DNA from: Enterovibrio norvegicus FF-33 | Lineage (GTDB): Bacteria > Pseudomonadota > Gammaproteobacteria > Enterobacterales > Vibrionaceae | Assembly: GCF_000286835.2 (NCBI RefSeq) | Contig: NZ_AJYD02000038.1 | Location: 62,001-126,000 of the forward strand | DNA: 64,000 nt | Direction: 5' to 3' | Shown: piece by piece, positions 9,504-18,186 of the stretch | Numbering within the stretch: the first letter of the stretch is position 1 | How the letters are laid out: every line of letters begins with the position of its first letter | The notes under the pieces: generated by a model | Databases searched by the model: none | What the model saw: the letters and a program-made list of their open reading frames with translations, nothing else | Told to the model about the DNA's origin: nothing | Position numbers and translations under genes: made by a program

Positions 9504-9532
9504 AACAAAGCCCGCAGTTAGCGGGCTTTGTT
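9504..9532. terminator. Bidirectional terminator, envelope operon / ttcA
   Basis: Arms AACAAAGCCCGC (9504-9515) and GCGGGCTTTGTT (9521-9532), loop AGTTA. It lies between convergent genes and can serve both strands. Confidence 0.85.
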
Positions 9533-9557
9533 ATTTAAGCTTTGTGTGAATCAGCTA

Positions 9558-10484
9558 TTAGCTAACCTGAACAACGTTGAGCGCCAAAGCAGGGTCCACT
9601 TCAATCACATCGTCTTGTGATGGGGAAACATCTGTAAATTGCTCTTTATCAAAAGCGGTATCGCCGCCGTTAATGACACCTGAATGTTGGTCAACATTTT
9701 TGAAATCAAATAATTCAAAGTCAGCCAGATGTGAAGGAACCACGTTTTGCATTGCTGTAAACATGGTTTCGATACGTCCTGGGAAGCGTCGGTCCCAATC
9801 ACGCAGCATCTCTTTGATCACTTGGCGTTGCATGTTTGGCTGTGAGCCGCACAGGTTACAAGGAATAATTGGGAATTCTGCCGTTTGCGCGTAGCGCTCA
9901 ATATCTTTTTCGCGGCAATAAGCCAGCGGGCGAATAACCACATGTTCGCCGTTGTCAGAAACCAATTTCGGTGGCATGCCCTTTAGCTTACCGCCATAGA
10001 ACATGTTTAAGAACAAGGTTTCTAGAATGTCGTCACGGTGATGGCCAAGGGCAATCTTGGTTGCGCCAATCTCCTTCGCCGTACGATACAAAATGCCACG
10101 ACGCAGACGCGAACAAAGTGAACAGGTCGTTTTACCTTCCGGTACCTTGTCTTTCACGATCGCGTAAGTGTCTTCTTCTACTATCTTGTATTCGACGCCA
10201 AGATTATCAAGATACTCTGGTAACACATGCTCAGGGAAGCCCGGTTGTTTTTGATCGAGGTTAACCGCGATCAGTTCAAATGACACCGGTGCGCTTCTCT
10301 GCAAATTTTGCAGAATTTCGAGCATGGTGTAGCTGTCTTTGCCACCACTAAGACAAACCATAATACGGTCGCCTTCTTCGATCATATTGAAGTCAGCAAT
10401 TGCTTGACCCACATTTCGGCGAAGACGTTTGTTAAGCTTATTCTGGTTGTATTTTTGTGATTTGGTGAGTTCTTGATTTGACAT
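9558..10484 (-). CDS. ttcA: tRNA 2-thiocytidine biosynthesis protein TtcA
   Basis: 308 residues from ATG at 10484 ([13 protein letters not shown]), matching the N-terminus of E. coli TtcA; a longer frame upstream is not supported. The PP-loop motif [11 protein letters not shown] binds [13 protein letters not shown] and the later PCNLCGSQ cysteines supply the [4Fe-4S] cluster and persulfide chemistry. It thiolates cytidine 32 of several tRNAs. Identity with the E. coli protein is visibly high through [20 protein letters not shown]. As in E. coli and vibrios it neighbours uspE and fnr. The C-terminal tail after VVPSHL is more variable, as usual. Confidence 0.97.
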   Translation of the reverse strand: MSNQELTKSQKYNQNKLNKRLRRNVGQAIADFNMIEEGDRIMVCLSGGKDSYTMLEILQNLQRSAPVSFELIAVNLDQKQPGFPEHVLPEYLDNLGVEYKIVEEDTYAIVKDKVPEGKTTCSLCSRLRRGILYRTAKEIGATKIALGHHRDDILETLFLNMFYGGKLKGMPPKLVSDNGEHVVIRPLAYCREKDIERYAQTAEFPIIPCNLCGSQPNMQRQVIKEMLRDWDRRFPGRIETMFTAMQNVVPSHLADFELFDFKNVDQHSGVINGGDTAFDKEQFTDVSPSQDDVIEVDPALALNVVQVS

Positions 10485-10630
10485 GGTAATACTGAGTGCC
10501 TCTGAAATTTCTCTACGCCATCGAATCCGCGACTGGAAAATCGCTGTGGGCAAAAAGCCCGACCCTCGATGCTCAATGCGAAGGTTTGGCGCGTATGATA
10601 CGGATTTCGGGGCAGGATGCCAGCATGATT

Positions 10631-10657
10631 AAAAAAGAAAAGCGCCCGCAGGCGCTT
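10631..10657 (-). terminator. Terminator after uspE
   Basis: Stem AAGCGCC (10640-10646) / GGCGCTT (10651-10657). Read on the minus strand it is followed by TTCTTTTTTA, so it ends the leftward uspE transcript. Confidence 0.85.
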
Positions 10658-10679
10658 ATGTACACATGTGAGTAAAGCA

Positions 10680-11630
10680 CTATTCTTCAGACAAGTTTGG
10701 TGCCAACGGGCTGACATACCCATCTGGCTTGATGGCAAGAACATCGCAATTTAGCTGATCAATCGTGTGTTCTGCGGTATTACCAATAAAAATGGCAGAC
10801 AACCCTACACGACCTGTTGTACCCAATATTACCAGTTCCGCATCGAGTTCTTTCGAAACGGCAGGGATAACATCCTCTGGCAGTCCTTCTTGGCAGAAGG
10901 TTTGCGACTCGTCTATACCGTGCTTTTGTCGCAATGCCTTCATTTCAAGTAAATGATGACCCCGAACAGCATCGGTATAAGAAGCTGGGTCGAATTCGGG
11001 TAACTCAATGGTGACGTTAACAGGTGTAGCAGGGTAGGCATTGACAAGGTTCACCTCAGCGGTGAGAAGTTTAGCCATGGCTTTGGCTTCATCAATCAAC
11101 TTATCGTTGAGAGGGATGTGCGTTTCGTTCTCTGAAGACACATTAACAGCGGTAAGAATTTTTCCGTATTCCGGCCAAGCATGTTCTTTCACCAGTAAAA
11201 CAGGACAAGGGCATTTACGCAGTAAGTGCCAATCTGTCGGCGTAAAGATCACGGAGCCTAACTTATCGTGTTCGTGTGTGGTTTTAACCAGTAAGTCATG
11301 TTTGCTATCAAAAACTTGTGCAATCATGCTTTCGTAAGGTCGATTGTGCCAGACCACATGTGTGGTCACGTCAATGCTCTCCGTGTCATGTTGGGCAACC
11401 AAAGATGCCACCCATTCTTCGCGTTGACGAAGTACGCCAGTTCTCATGGCTTGACGCTCTTCTGATGACAGCATTGAGGTCATTTCATAGGAAAAGTCAT
11501 AGATAGCAAGAAAGAGTGTAATTTTGACATCCGCAGAAGACTTTCTAGCGATGTCCAGCGCACGCGAGAGTGCGGGCTGTTCTTCGTGGTCGGGATCTAT
11601 AGCCACGAGCAAGTTGGTATATCTGTTCAT
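10680..11630 (-). CDS. uspE: Universal stress protein UspE
   Basis: 316 residues, the same length as E. coli UspE, from ATG at 11630 with GGAGG five bases upstream. Two tandem Usp domains: residues about 1-150 (NLLVAIDPDHEEQPALSRALDIA) and about 155-310 (KILTAVNVSSEN..., ending AELVILGTTGRVGLSAIFIGNTAE). The second carries the ATP-binding G-x2-G-x9-G-S/T type signature GTTGRVGLSAIFIGNTAE. It is a soluble stress protein linked in E. coli to motility, adhesion and oxidative resistance. It lies between ttcA and fnr, the usual order, and has its own terminator. Confidence 0.95.
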   Translation of the reverse strand: MNRYTNLLVAIDPDHEEQPALSRALDIARKSSADVKITLFLAIYDFSYEMTSMLSSEERQAMRTGVLRQREEWVASLVAQHDTESIDVTTHVVWHNRPYESMIAQVFDSKHDLLVKTTHEHDKLGSVIFTPTDWHLLRKCPCPVLLVKEHAWPEYGKILTAVNVSSENETHIPLNDKLIDEAKAMAKLLTAEVNLVNAYPATPVNVTIELPEFDPASYTDAVRGHHLLEMKALRQKHGIDESQTFCQEGLPEDVIPAVSKELDAELVILGTTGRVGLSAIFIGNTAEHTIDQLNCDVLAIKPDGYVSPLAPNLSEE

Positions 11631-11711
11631 AACACCTCCAACTTATTGATGCGTTACTTTAATGTAACGCAATCTAGGCGGATGGCGCGATAAATTCAGA
11701 AAGATAAACGT

Positions 11712-11745
11712 AAAAAAAGAGAAATGGCGCGTATAGCGCCATTTC
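11712..11745 (-). terminator. Terminator after fnr
   Basis: Arms GAAATGGCGC (11721-11730) and GCGCCATTTC (11736-11745), loop GTATA; on the minus strand it runs into CTTTTTTTA. Confidence 0.9.
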
Positions 11746-11771
11746 GTATTCAGTCAATTTGTCAGTATTGA

Positions 11772-12515
11772 TTACTTACTGACACCTGCGAGGCGACTTA
11801 GCTCATCATGATCAAGAACGGTAATGTACTTACCCTTCACGCTCAACATTTCACTTTTCTGGAAACGACCAAGCAAGCGGCTGATGGTTTCCACCGTCAG
11901 ACCAAGATAATTGCCAATATCACCACGTGTCATGGTCAAACGAAACTCTTTGGCTGAAAAACCACGCTGAGAGAAGCGCGTAGAAAGGCTATGTAAGAAT
12001 GCAGCCAAGCGTTCTTCGGCATTTTTCTTGGACAACAGTAAAATCATTTCCTGATCGCCTTTGATCTCGCTACTCATCAAACGCATGATTTGTTGGCGAA
12101 GTTTAGGCATTTTGCCCGAAAGGTCATCAAGGGTTTCAAACGGGATTTCGCACACCATTGAGGTTTCAAGTGCTTGAGCGAAACTTGGATGGGACATGTG
12201 ATTAATGGCGTCAAAACCAACAAGATCACCGGCAAGATGGAATGCAGTAATTTGCTCATCACCTTGTTCGGTGATGGTATAGCTTTTGATCGTACCTGAA
12301 CGGATTGCATACAAAGAACGAAGTGGATCACCTGCTTGAAACAGAGGCTGTCCTTTTTGAATTGGCTTCTTACGTTCAATAATTTGGTCAAGCTGATTTA
12401 GCTCACTTTCACTCAATGTGAAAGGAATGCAGAGCTGACTGATACTGCAGTCCTGACAATGGATTGCGCATCCGCCTGATTGAACTCTTTTAGTCATTAT
12501 TTTGTCTTGAATCAT
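11772..12515 (-). CDS. fnr: Oxygen-sensing transcriptional regulator FNR
   Basis: 247 residues. The four cluster ligands stand at Cys20, Cys23, Cys29 and Cys122 ([14 protein letters not shown] and MVCEIP), exactly the E. coli numbering, which supports ATG at 12515. An effector-type beta-roll covers about residues 30-150. The helix-turn-helix [15 protein letters not shown] has the E-x2-S-R pattern that reads TTGAT-N4-ATCAA. With the [4Fe-4S] cluster intact (low oxygen) it dimerises and activates anaerobic genes. It lies beside the cbb3 oxidase genes, one of its typical targets. An FNR-like box lies 18-31 bases upstream of its own start, suggesting autorepression. Confidence 0.97.
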   Translation of the reverse strand: MIQDKIMTKRVQSGGCAIHCQDCSISQLCIPFTLSESELNQLDQIIERKKPIQKGQPLFQAGDPLRSLYAIRSGTIKSYTITEQGDEQITAFHLAGDLVGFDAINHMSHPSFAQALETSMVCEIPFETLDDLSGKMPKLRQQIMRLMSSEIKGDQEMILLLSKKNAEERLAAFLHSLSTRFSQRGFSAKEFRLTMTRGDIGNYLGLTVETISRLLGRFQKSEMLSVKGKYITVLDHDELSRLAGVSK

Positions 12516-12532
12516 GAGCCTGCTTAGCCAAA

Positions 12533-12546
12533 TTGATTTGAGTCAA
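12533..12546. promoter_or_regulatory. FNR-like box upstream of fnr
   Basis: TTGAT-TTGA-GTCAA differs from TTGAT-N4-ATCAA at one position. It ends 18 bases before the fnr start codon and would cover promoter or leader, consistent with the negative autoregulation known for E. coli fnr. Confidence 0.6.
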
Positions 12547-12581
12547 TATTTTACCACTTTCACGTGATAAATCGACCCTTA

Positions 12582-13253
12582 CTACAACTGATTGTATACA
12601 GAATAAGCGGTAACTATTCCGTACATTAGCAGTATTAATGATGAGAACTTTCGAAAAATCATGTTGTTAAGTAACTTCTTTAATGACTCTGCGGAGGTGC
12701 CAACAAATAGCATTGCGGGCAGGGTACCCAAGCCAAATGCGAGCATTATCAATAAACCATGAAACGCATTTCCTGATACTGCCGCCCAACTGAGCGCAGA
12801 ATAGACAAGTCCGCAAGGTAGCCATCCCCAAACCATACCAAATGGTAAAGCCGCGAAGGGTGATTTTAAAGGAAGTAGTTTTGATGTTAGCGGAGAAATA
12901 TGCCGCCACAGACCTTTGCCTAGTCGCTCAACGTAAGACAACCCATTCCAGAATTGACCAATGTACAGCGCAAGTAAAATCATCATGATAGCGGCAGCTA
13001 GTCGCAACCAAATCAAACTTTGGCTAACGTGACTAACACCGACAACACCAGAAACAAGACCGCCACCAATTGCACCAATGATACCGTAAGATAAAAGTCT
13101 GCCGCCGTTATAGAAAAGAAGGTAAGGCAATTTATTCTGGCTGTTTGGTGTGCCGAATGAAACAGCGGCTGCTACACCACCGCACATGCTCAGACAATGC
13201 CCGGCTCCCAAGATGCCAACCATAAACGCTGCAACAAGATCAGAGATTGGCAT
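12582..13253 (-). CDS. TauE/SafE- or CcdA-like membrane protein of the cco cluster
   Basis: 223 residues with about six membrane segments. The motif GAGHCLSMCGG at the N-terminus and WLPCGLVYSALSWA later are hallmarks of the UreH-like/COG2836 transmembrane family (often annotated sulfite exporter TauE/SafE), which accompanies cbb3 oxidase maturation genes in many proteobacteria. Conserved Cys/His in GHCLSMC could handle copper or thiol redox; that role is inference. The ATG at 13253 overlaps the ccoS stop by one base (TAATG), so it is in the ccoHIS operon. fnr follows in the same direction. Confidence 0.8.
   Translation of the reverse strand: MPISDLVAAFMVGILGAGHCLSMCGGVAAAVSFGTPNSQNKLPYLLFYNGGRLLSYGIIGAIGGGLVSGVVGVSHVSQSLIWLRLAAAIMMILLALYIGQFWNGLSYVERLGKGLWRHISPLTSKLLPLKSPFAALPFGMVWGWLPCGLVYSALSWAAVSGNAFHGLLIMLAFGLGTLPAMLFVGTSAESLKKLLNNMIFRKFSSLILLMYGIVTAYSVYNQL
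12717..12724 (+). promoter_or_regulatory. KOPS-like octamer
   Basis: GGGCAGGG fits the FtsK-orienting consensus GGGNAGGG and points rightward, toward dif. Confidence 0.45.
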
Positions 13254-13453
13254 TACTTGTTTTCACTTCGCTCTGATGTGGCTGATGTGTTTTTTGTTTC
13301 TGGCGTAAGCTTTTCATCGTCATCAAGAAGAATATTCATGCCTTGACGTTCTAGATCTTCAAATTGTTCGGATTTGACCGCCCAAATGAAGACGCCAACA
13401 GCAACACAAACAAGCATGATGGCGATAGGGATCAGAATATATAGGCTTTCCAT
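13253..13453 (-). CDS. ccoS: cbb3 oxidase maturation protein CcoS
   Basis: 66 residues from ATG at 13453 (MESLYILIPIAIMLVC); the frame is open upstream but overlaps ccoI. One membrane helix (residues about 5-28) with the family pattern FIWAVKSEQFEDLERQGMNIL, the segment that follows the helix in CcoS proteins. CcoS is needed to insert heme and copper into CcoN. It sits directly after ccoI, as usual. The C-terminus is polar and variable. Confidence 0.95.
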   Translation of the reverse strand: MESLYILIPIAIMLVCVAVGVFIWAVKSEQFEDLERQGMNILLDDDEKLTPETKNTSATSERSENK

Positions 13454-13455
13454 AA

Positions 13456-15849
13456 CTACTTGTCCTTGAATCTTTCGATGAGGTCTTTCTTGAACAGGCG
13501 CAGAGAGTTCGTGACAACGATAACAGAACTTGCAGACATGCCTGCCACTGCCACATAAGGTGCGACAAATCCCATCACAGCAAGAGGAAGAATGACAAGG
13601 TTGTAGCCTAACGCCCAAGCGAGATTCTGACGAATGATTTTTTGAGTGAACGCGGCAAGATGACGAGCATCAAGCAGCTTAGTCAAATCATCTCCGAGAA
13701 GAACCATATCAGCAGACGCTTTTGCTACATCTGTGCCGCCACCCATAGCCACAGAAAGATGTGCCCCTGCCAGAACAGGCGCATCGTTAACGCCATCCCC
13801 GATCATCATGGTGATTTGATCTTCAGGGAGTGATTTTAAGTAATCGAGCTTACCTTGAGGTGATACGCCTGATACAAGCTCATCAATACCGAGCTGATTT
13901 GCCACGGATGTCGCGGTTGCTGAGTTATCACCAGTTAACATGGTGACAGCGATACCCGCTTCGTGGAATTTATTGATCAAGGTTTGGCTACTTTCGCGAA
14001 TAGGGTCGACCAATTGAAATGACGCTATCTTTTTGCCACTGCAAGATAACCAAATTTGATGATTGCATGTTTCTGCTGCTCGCGTATCAGAAAGGGCAAA
14101 CTCAGGCTTACCAATGCGCCATTCCTGAGTTTGATAAGTGCCTTTAATGCCTTCGCCGATAACGTTTTCGACCTGTATCACGCCAGACGCCACGTTGATA
14201 TTTTTAAAGGCATCGGCGATAGGGTGATTCGCATACGACTCTAGGGCTGCTGCGATCGCTAATGCTTCACTCTTCTCTATATCGCTATAAACAGCTGTGT
14301 CAGCCAAAGTGACGTTGCCCTCGGTGAGGGTGCCTGTTTTATCGATAATCACACGATTAATCTTGGTCAAGGTTTCAAACACATGACCTCGACGAAGGAG
14401 AATCCCAAGCTTTCCGAATGTAGAGGTAGAACAAGTCAATGCAGTTGGTGTTGCCAAAGAAAGTGCACACGGACAAGTGGCGACAAGCACAGACAACATT
14501 ATCCAAAACGCATCTTCAGGGCGATGGCTTTGCCAATACCACCATGTTAATGCAGAAATGAGCAAAATGACGGCGACAAAGTAACGTGCAACGATATCAG
14601 CAATTTCAGCGACACGCGGTTTAGCGAGTTGCGCTGCGTCTTGTAGCTGAACGATATGAGCGATCAAAGAGTCTTTTTTCTCCGCCGTTACTTCAACATT
14701 CACATTGCCGTCAATGTTAAGCGTACCAGCATACACTTTGTCGCCAAGCTGTCGTGACTCAGGCATGGATTCACCCGTAAGCATGGACTCATCGACGGTG
14801 GTAATACCTTCAACAATGACACCATCTGAAGGGAAGGGTTCGCCGGGGAGAACACGAACGACATGGCCAACGGTGAGAGATTTTGCTGGGATTTGTTCGC
14901 CAGAATCTAATGTTGCCAAACGCGGGATGAGTTTAAGCAGGTTTGCACTGGCTGCTGCCGCTGTTCTGCGTGCACGCATCTCAAGAAACCTTCCTATCAG
15001 CAGGAAAAAAGTAAACATGGCGATAGATTCGAAAAACACTTCGCCTGTGCCGGTCACTGTTGCGTACAAACTGGCAAAATAAGCAAACAACAAAGCGATG
15101 GAGACAGGAACATCCATGCCTAACGTTCTTGCTTTTAGATTGCGCCAAGCATTGATGTAAAAAGGCATGGCGGAATACAGCAGAACTGGCGTGGCAAAAA
15201 TAAGGCTAACCCAGCGAAAATAGTTACGAAATGACTCGTCCATGTCGCCAAATACTTCAAAGTACATGGCAATCGCCAACATCATCACCTGCATGGTTGC
15301 CAATCCTGCAACCCCTAGCTTGTAGAGGTATTGCTTCATGGTGCGGTGATATTGTGCTTCTTGATTATCAGCTTCAAACGGAGCGGCTTTGTATCCTAAA
15401 GCATGAATTTTACTCAGAAGGGTGCTTAATTTTGCTTTGGACGGATCCCAGCGTAACGTGGCGCGATTTGTTGTTGTATTGACTTGAATGCGAGAGACGC
15501 CGTCTTGCGTGCTAATTTGTTTTTCGATCAACCAAGCACACGCTGCACACGAGACGCCATCGACAGAGAGTACAACTTCATCAATCCCGTTTTCATGACG
15601 GACAAACTCTTGCTGCACGTCTTCGTTGTCGTAAAGGCTGAGAGATTGAAGTTCGTCAGGAATAAGGTTGGCTTTTTCTGCTGGCGCGGTGCGATATTCG
15701 TAGTAAGAGGTTAGGCCGTTAGCAACGATGGTGGTGGCAACAGCCTCACAACCCGGGCAACACATTGTACGGTTTACGCCCTGGATCTCTACGTTATAAG
15801 AGTCGCCAGTAAGCACTGGCTCTCCACAGTGATAACAATCTTTTGTCAT
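13456..15849 (-). CDS. ccoI: Copper-transporting P1B-type ATPase CcoI (FixI)
   Basis: 797 residues. An N-terminal cysteine-rich segment (CYHCG, MCCPGCEA) precedes a heavy-metal-associated domain with CAAC at about residue 100. The membrane CPC motif is in VATCPCALSLATP, the phosphorylation site in DKTGTLTEG, the TGE loop in MLTGESMP, and the hinge in GDGVNDAPVLAGA. It exports or delivers copper for assembly of the CuB site of cbb3 oxidase rather than for bulk detoxification. The ATGA start overlaps the ccoH stop and ccoS begins just before its end, so ccoH-ccoI-ccoS are coupled. The CXXC N-terminal extension is typical of FixI/CcoI. Confidence 0.97.
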   Translation of the reverse strand: MTKDCYHCGEPVLTGDSYNVEIQGVNRTMCCPGCEAVATTIVANGLTSYYEYRTAPAEKANLIPDELQSLSLYDNEDVQQEFVRHENGIDEVVLSVDGVSCAACAWLIEKQISTQDGVSRIQVNTTTNRATLRWDPSKAKLSTLLSKIHALGYKAAPFEADNQEAQYHRTMKQYLYKLGVAGLATMQVMMLAIAMYFEVFGDMDESFRNYFRWVSLIFATPVLLYSAMPFYINAWRNLKARTLGMDVPVSIALLFAYFASLYATVTGTGEVFFESIAMFTFFLLIGRFLEMRARRTAAAASANLLKLIPRLATLDSGEQIPAKSLTVGHVVRVLPGEPFPSDGVIVEGITTVDESMLTGESMPESRQLGDKVYAGTLNIDGNVNVEVTAEKKDSLIAHIVQLQDAAQLAKPRVAEIADIVARYFVAVILLISALTWWYWQSHRPEDAFWIMLSVLVATCPCALSLATPTALTCSTSTFGKLGILLRRGHVFETLTKINRVIIDKTGTLTEGNVTLADTAVYSDIEKSEALAIAAALESYANHPIADAFKNINVASGVIQVENVIGEGIKGTYQTQEWRIGKPEFALSDTRAAETCNHQIWLSCSGKKIASFQLVDPIRESSQTLINKFHEAGIAVTMLTGDNSATATSVANQLGIDELVSGVSPQGKLDYLKSLPEDQITMMIGDGVNDAPVLAGAHLSVAMGGGTDVAKASADMVLLGDDLTKLLDARHLAAFTQKIIRQNLAWALGYNLVILPLAVMGFVAPYVAVAGMSASSVIVVTNSLRLFKKDLIERFKDK
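14831..14838 (+). promoter_or_regulatory. KOPS-like octamer
   Basis: GGGAAGGG fits GGGNAGGG and points rightward, toward dif, as expected for the left replichore. Confidence 0.45.
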
Positions 15850-16337
15850 TCCTTGCTCTGACCATACAACTTAACTGGGTCTGAAGATGGGAAGTTAGCG
15901 CGGCCATTCAGTGCCCAGCTACCATCAAATGCATTGATTTCAACATACCAAGGCCCTTGCAGCGGTTCTACAAGAGCTAGACGATAACGACCATTTTGGT
16001 CTGAGTTCACCATTTTCTCAATATCTTTGTCGGCGAGAGTACGGTGTTGAAAAGTCACTTTGATCGTAGGGAACTGAGCCAACTCACCTTTGTCTAGGAT
16101 AACAATGGCGTTGTCATCGGAAAGTGTTAAGCGTGCAGACAGTGACAATGCATCTGCTTGGCGAAGGCGAGAGAGATCTTGATTAATCCCTTTTCCCTCT
16201 TTGTAATAGTCTTCGGCGACGAGAGAAACCTGATTTTTACTGAAAAGTGTAAAAGTGAATAAGCTCGCAACGACGACGCTGCCGGGCAAGGCAATCAGGA
16301 ACCAAGGCCAAAACTGCTTATACCATGGTTTGTTCAT
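15846..16337 (-). CDS. ccoH: cbb3 oxidase assembly protein CcoH (FixH)
   Basis: 163 residues with one N-terminal membrane helix (FWPWFLIALPGSVVVASLFTF, in part) preceded by WYKQ, then a periplasmic domain with DYYKEGKGINQDL, the FixH signature segment. It associates with CcoN and CcoI during assembly of cbb3 oxidase. The ATG at 16337 has GGAAAG upstream. Overlaps ccoI by four bases and follows ccoP after a terminator, so a promoter or read-through into ccoHIS is expected between 16338 and 16414. Confidence 0.95.
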   Translation of the reverse strand: MNKPWYKQFWPWFLIALPGSVVVASLFTFTLFSKNQVSLVAEDYYKEGKGINQDLSRLRQADALSLSARLTLSDDNAIVILDKGELAQFPTIKVTFQHRTLADKDIEKMVNSDQNGRYRLALVEPLQGPWYVEINAFDGSWALNGRANFPSSDPVKLYGQSKE

Positions 16338-16370
16338 ATCGCTTTCCTGTGTTTACGAATGTTCTTGGGT

Positions 16371-16394
16371 AAAAAAGCCCCCGCAAGCGGGGGC
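16371..16394 (-). terminator. Terminator after ccoNOQP
   Basis: GCCCCCGC (16377-16384) / GCGGGGGC (16387-16394), a GC-rich stem with a two-base gap, followed on the minus strand by TTTTTT. It separates the structural operon from ccoHIS. Confidence 0.9.
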
Positions 16395-16414
16395 CTAACA
16401 ATGACAACTTATTA

Positions 16415-17383
16415 TTAGTTTTGCGGGTTTCCTAGCTGCCAAACATAAGCTGAAAGAAGCTGGATCTTATCTTCGTCCAGAATGTCTTTCCAAGCTGGCA
16501 TCACACCTTGACGGCCATATCGAACAGTGTCTTCAACGGCTTTACGTGAACCACCAAACAACCAAATATTGTCTGTTAGATCCGGTGCACCAAATGCTGG
16601 GTTACCTTTACCGTCAGTGCCGTGACAAGCTGCACAAACAACGAAGCGTGCTTTACCTTTCGCGGCTTCTTCAGCGTTGACCTTACGACCTGAAAGGCTC
16701 AACGCATAGGCAGAAACTTCAGAAACGCCATCTTCGCCAAATGCCGCCAACCATGCAGGCATGTTACCGACGCGGCCGTGCAGAAGGGTGGCCTTAATGG
16801 TTTCTGGTTCCCCGCCATACAGCCATGCACTGTCTGTTAGGTTAGGAAAGCCAGATTGACCGCGAGCATCCGAGCCGTGGCATTGTGCACAGTTCTGAAT
16901 GAATAGGCGTTGGCCAACTTTAACGGCTTCTGGGTTCTTCGCTATTTCAGTGATGTCGAGAAGCTCATCCGTACCCGGCTTGTAAGCCAGCTTGCGGAAT
17001 GTTTCACCAAACACGGCGTTTGCTGCATTAAGCTCACGTGCGTATTGGTCAATCCCTTGGCTGTTTGCCAAAAGCTCACGAGATTCTTCGATGTTACTGA
17101 CATTCTGCGCAGAACTCTGCCAACCAAACAAACCCTTATAGTTCCCTAAGCCTGGGTAAAGAGCCAAGTAAACCACGCCAAACACAATAGTGGCCCAAAA
17201 CATATAGGACCACCATTTCGGTAGCGGGTTGTTCAGCTCACGAATACCGTCGTATTCGTGTCCCATATCCTCACCGTCAGCAATACCTTTTAGGTCTTTA
17301 CTGCACCATATAACCAGTGCAGCACAACCAATTAGCGTCGCGACGACAATGACAGTGATGAATAGACTCCAAAATGTTGTCAT
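16415..17383 (-). CDS. ccoP: cbb3 cytochrome oxidase diheme subunit CcoP
   Basis: 322 residues. Two N-terminal membrane helices (VIVVATLIGCAALVIWC and WWSYMFWATIVFGVVYLAL, partly) are joined by a cytoplasmic loop (HEYDGIRELNNPLPKWW) characteristic of CcoP. Two c-type heme motifs follow, CAQCH and CAACH, each with a downstream methionine ligand in MPAW. It passes electrons from periplasmic cytochromes to CcoO/CcoN of the high-affinity terminal oxidase. The start overlaps the ccoQ stop as ATGA. Confidence 0.97.
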   Translation of the reverse strand: MTTFWSLFITVIVVATLIGCAALVIWCSKDLKGIADGEDMGHEYDGIRELNNPLPKWWSYMFWATIVFGVVYLALYPGLGNYKGLFGWQSSAQNVSNIEESRELLANSQGIDQYARELNAANAVFGETFRKLAYKPGTDELLDITEIAKNPEAVKVGQRLFIQNCAQCHGSDARGQSGFPNLTDSAWLYGGEPETIKATLLHGRVGNMPAWLAAFGEDGVSEVSAYALSLSGRKVNAEEAAKGKARFVVCAACHGTDGKGNPAFGAPDLTDNIWLFGGSRKAVEDTVRYGRQGVMPAWKDILDEDKIQLLSAYVWQLGNPQN

Positions 17384-17553
17384 TTGTTATCTTCTCCTGT
17401 CTTTTTAAGTCCTTTTTCCTCGTCAGCGAAGACAAGGTTTGCAGCTTCGTCAAATTCCGTTTTACGACGACCGCTGTACGCCCAAAGCGCAATCACAATG
17501 AAGCACACAAAAATCACAAGTGTCCAGATACTGTGGAACGATACAATTTCCAT
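17380..17553 (-). CDS. ccoQ: cbb3 oxidase subunit CcoQ
   Basis: 57 residues, read from ATG at 17553: MEIVSFHSIWTLVIFVC, then a single helix to ALWAYSGRRKTEFDEAANLVF and an acidic/lysine tail ending GEDNK. This is the small single-helix CcoQ/FixQ subunit that stabilises the CcoN-CcoO-CcoP complex. The motif WAYSGRRKTEFDEAA is characteristic. The stop overlaps the ccoP start (ATGA), and it begins ten bases after ccoO ends. Confidence 0.95.
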   Translation of the reverse strand: MEIVSFHSIWTLVIFVCFIVIALWAYSGRRKTEFDEAANLVFADEEKGLKKTGEDNK

Positions 17554-17562
17554 AACAGTCCC

Positions 17563-18174
17563 TTACTTCATTGCATGGCCGAGAGATTGTAGATACGCAA
17601 TCAACGCATCCATCTCTGTTTTTCCTTGAACGTCAGCTTGCGCGTTCGCTATTTGCTCATCCGTGTATGGCACGCCAAACATGTCTCGGAAAACCGTCAG
17701 TTTTTTCTCTGTCAGATCCCCAGTTAACACATTTTCAGCTAACCAAGGGAAACCTGGCATGTTTGATTCAGGCACAACCGCACGTGGGTTGATTAGGTGA
17801 ACGCGATGCCACTCGTCAGAGTAACGTTCGCCAACACGCGCCAAATCAGGACCAGTACGCTTAGAGCCCCACAGGAATGGATGCTCCCAAACGCTTTCAC
17901 CAGCAACAGAGTAGTGCCCATAGCGCTCTGTTTCGGCACGGAATGGACGGATCATTTGGCTGTGACAAACGTTACAACCTTCTCGGATGTAGATATCACG
18001 ACCTTCCATTTCCAGAGCCGTGTAAGGGCGCAGGTTGTCGACAGGTTCAGTGGTTTGCTTTTGGTACAGTAGAGGGGTTATTTCCACCAATGCACCCAAG
18101 CTGATCGCAATGATCGTTAAGATTGCAAAAAGACCAACGTTCTTCTCTACAATTTCATGACGACTAGAACTCAT
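17563..18174 (-). CDS. ccoO: cbb3 oxidase monoheme subunit CcoO
   Basis: 203 residues with one N-terminal helix ([20 protein letters not shown], nearly) and one c-type heme site [12 protein letters not shown]; the distal methionine is probably in [10 protein letters not shown]. Standard length for CcoO/FixO. It transfers electrons to the CcoN heme-copper centre. GGAG lies eight bases before the start. Twelve bases separate it from ccoN. Confidence 0.97.
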   Translation of the reverse strand: MSSSRHEIVEKNVGLFAILTIIAISLGALVEITPLLYQKQTTEPVDNLRPYTALEMEGRDIYIREGCNVCHSQMIRPFRAETERYGHYSVAGESVWEHPFLWGSKRTGPDLARVGERYSDEWHRVHLINPRAVVPESNMPGFPWLAENVLTGDLTEKKLTVFRDMFGVPYTDEQIANAQADVQGKTEMDALIAYLQSLGHAMK

Positions 18175-18186
18175 TCGTTGGTCTCC

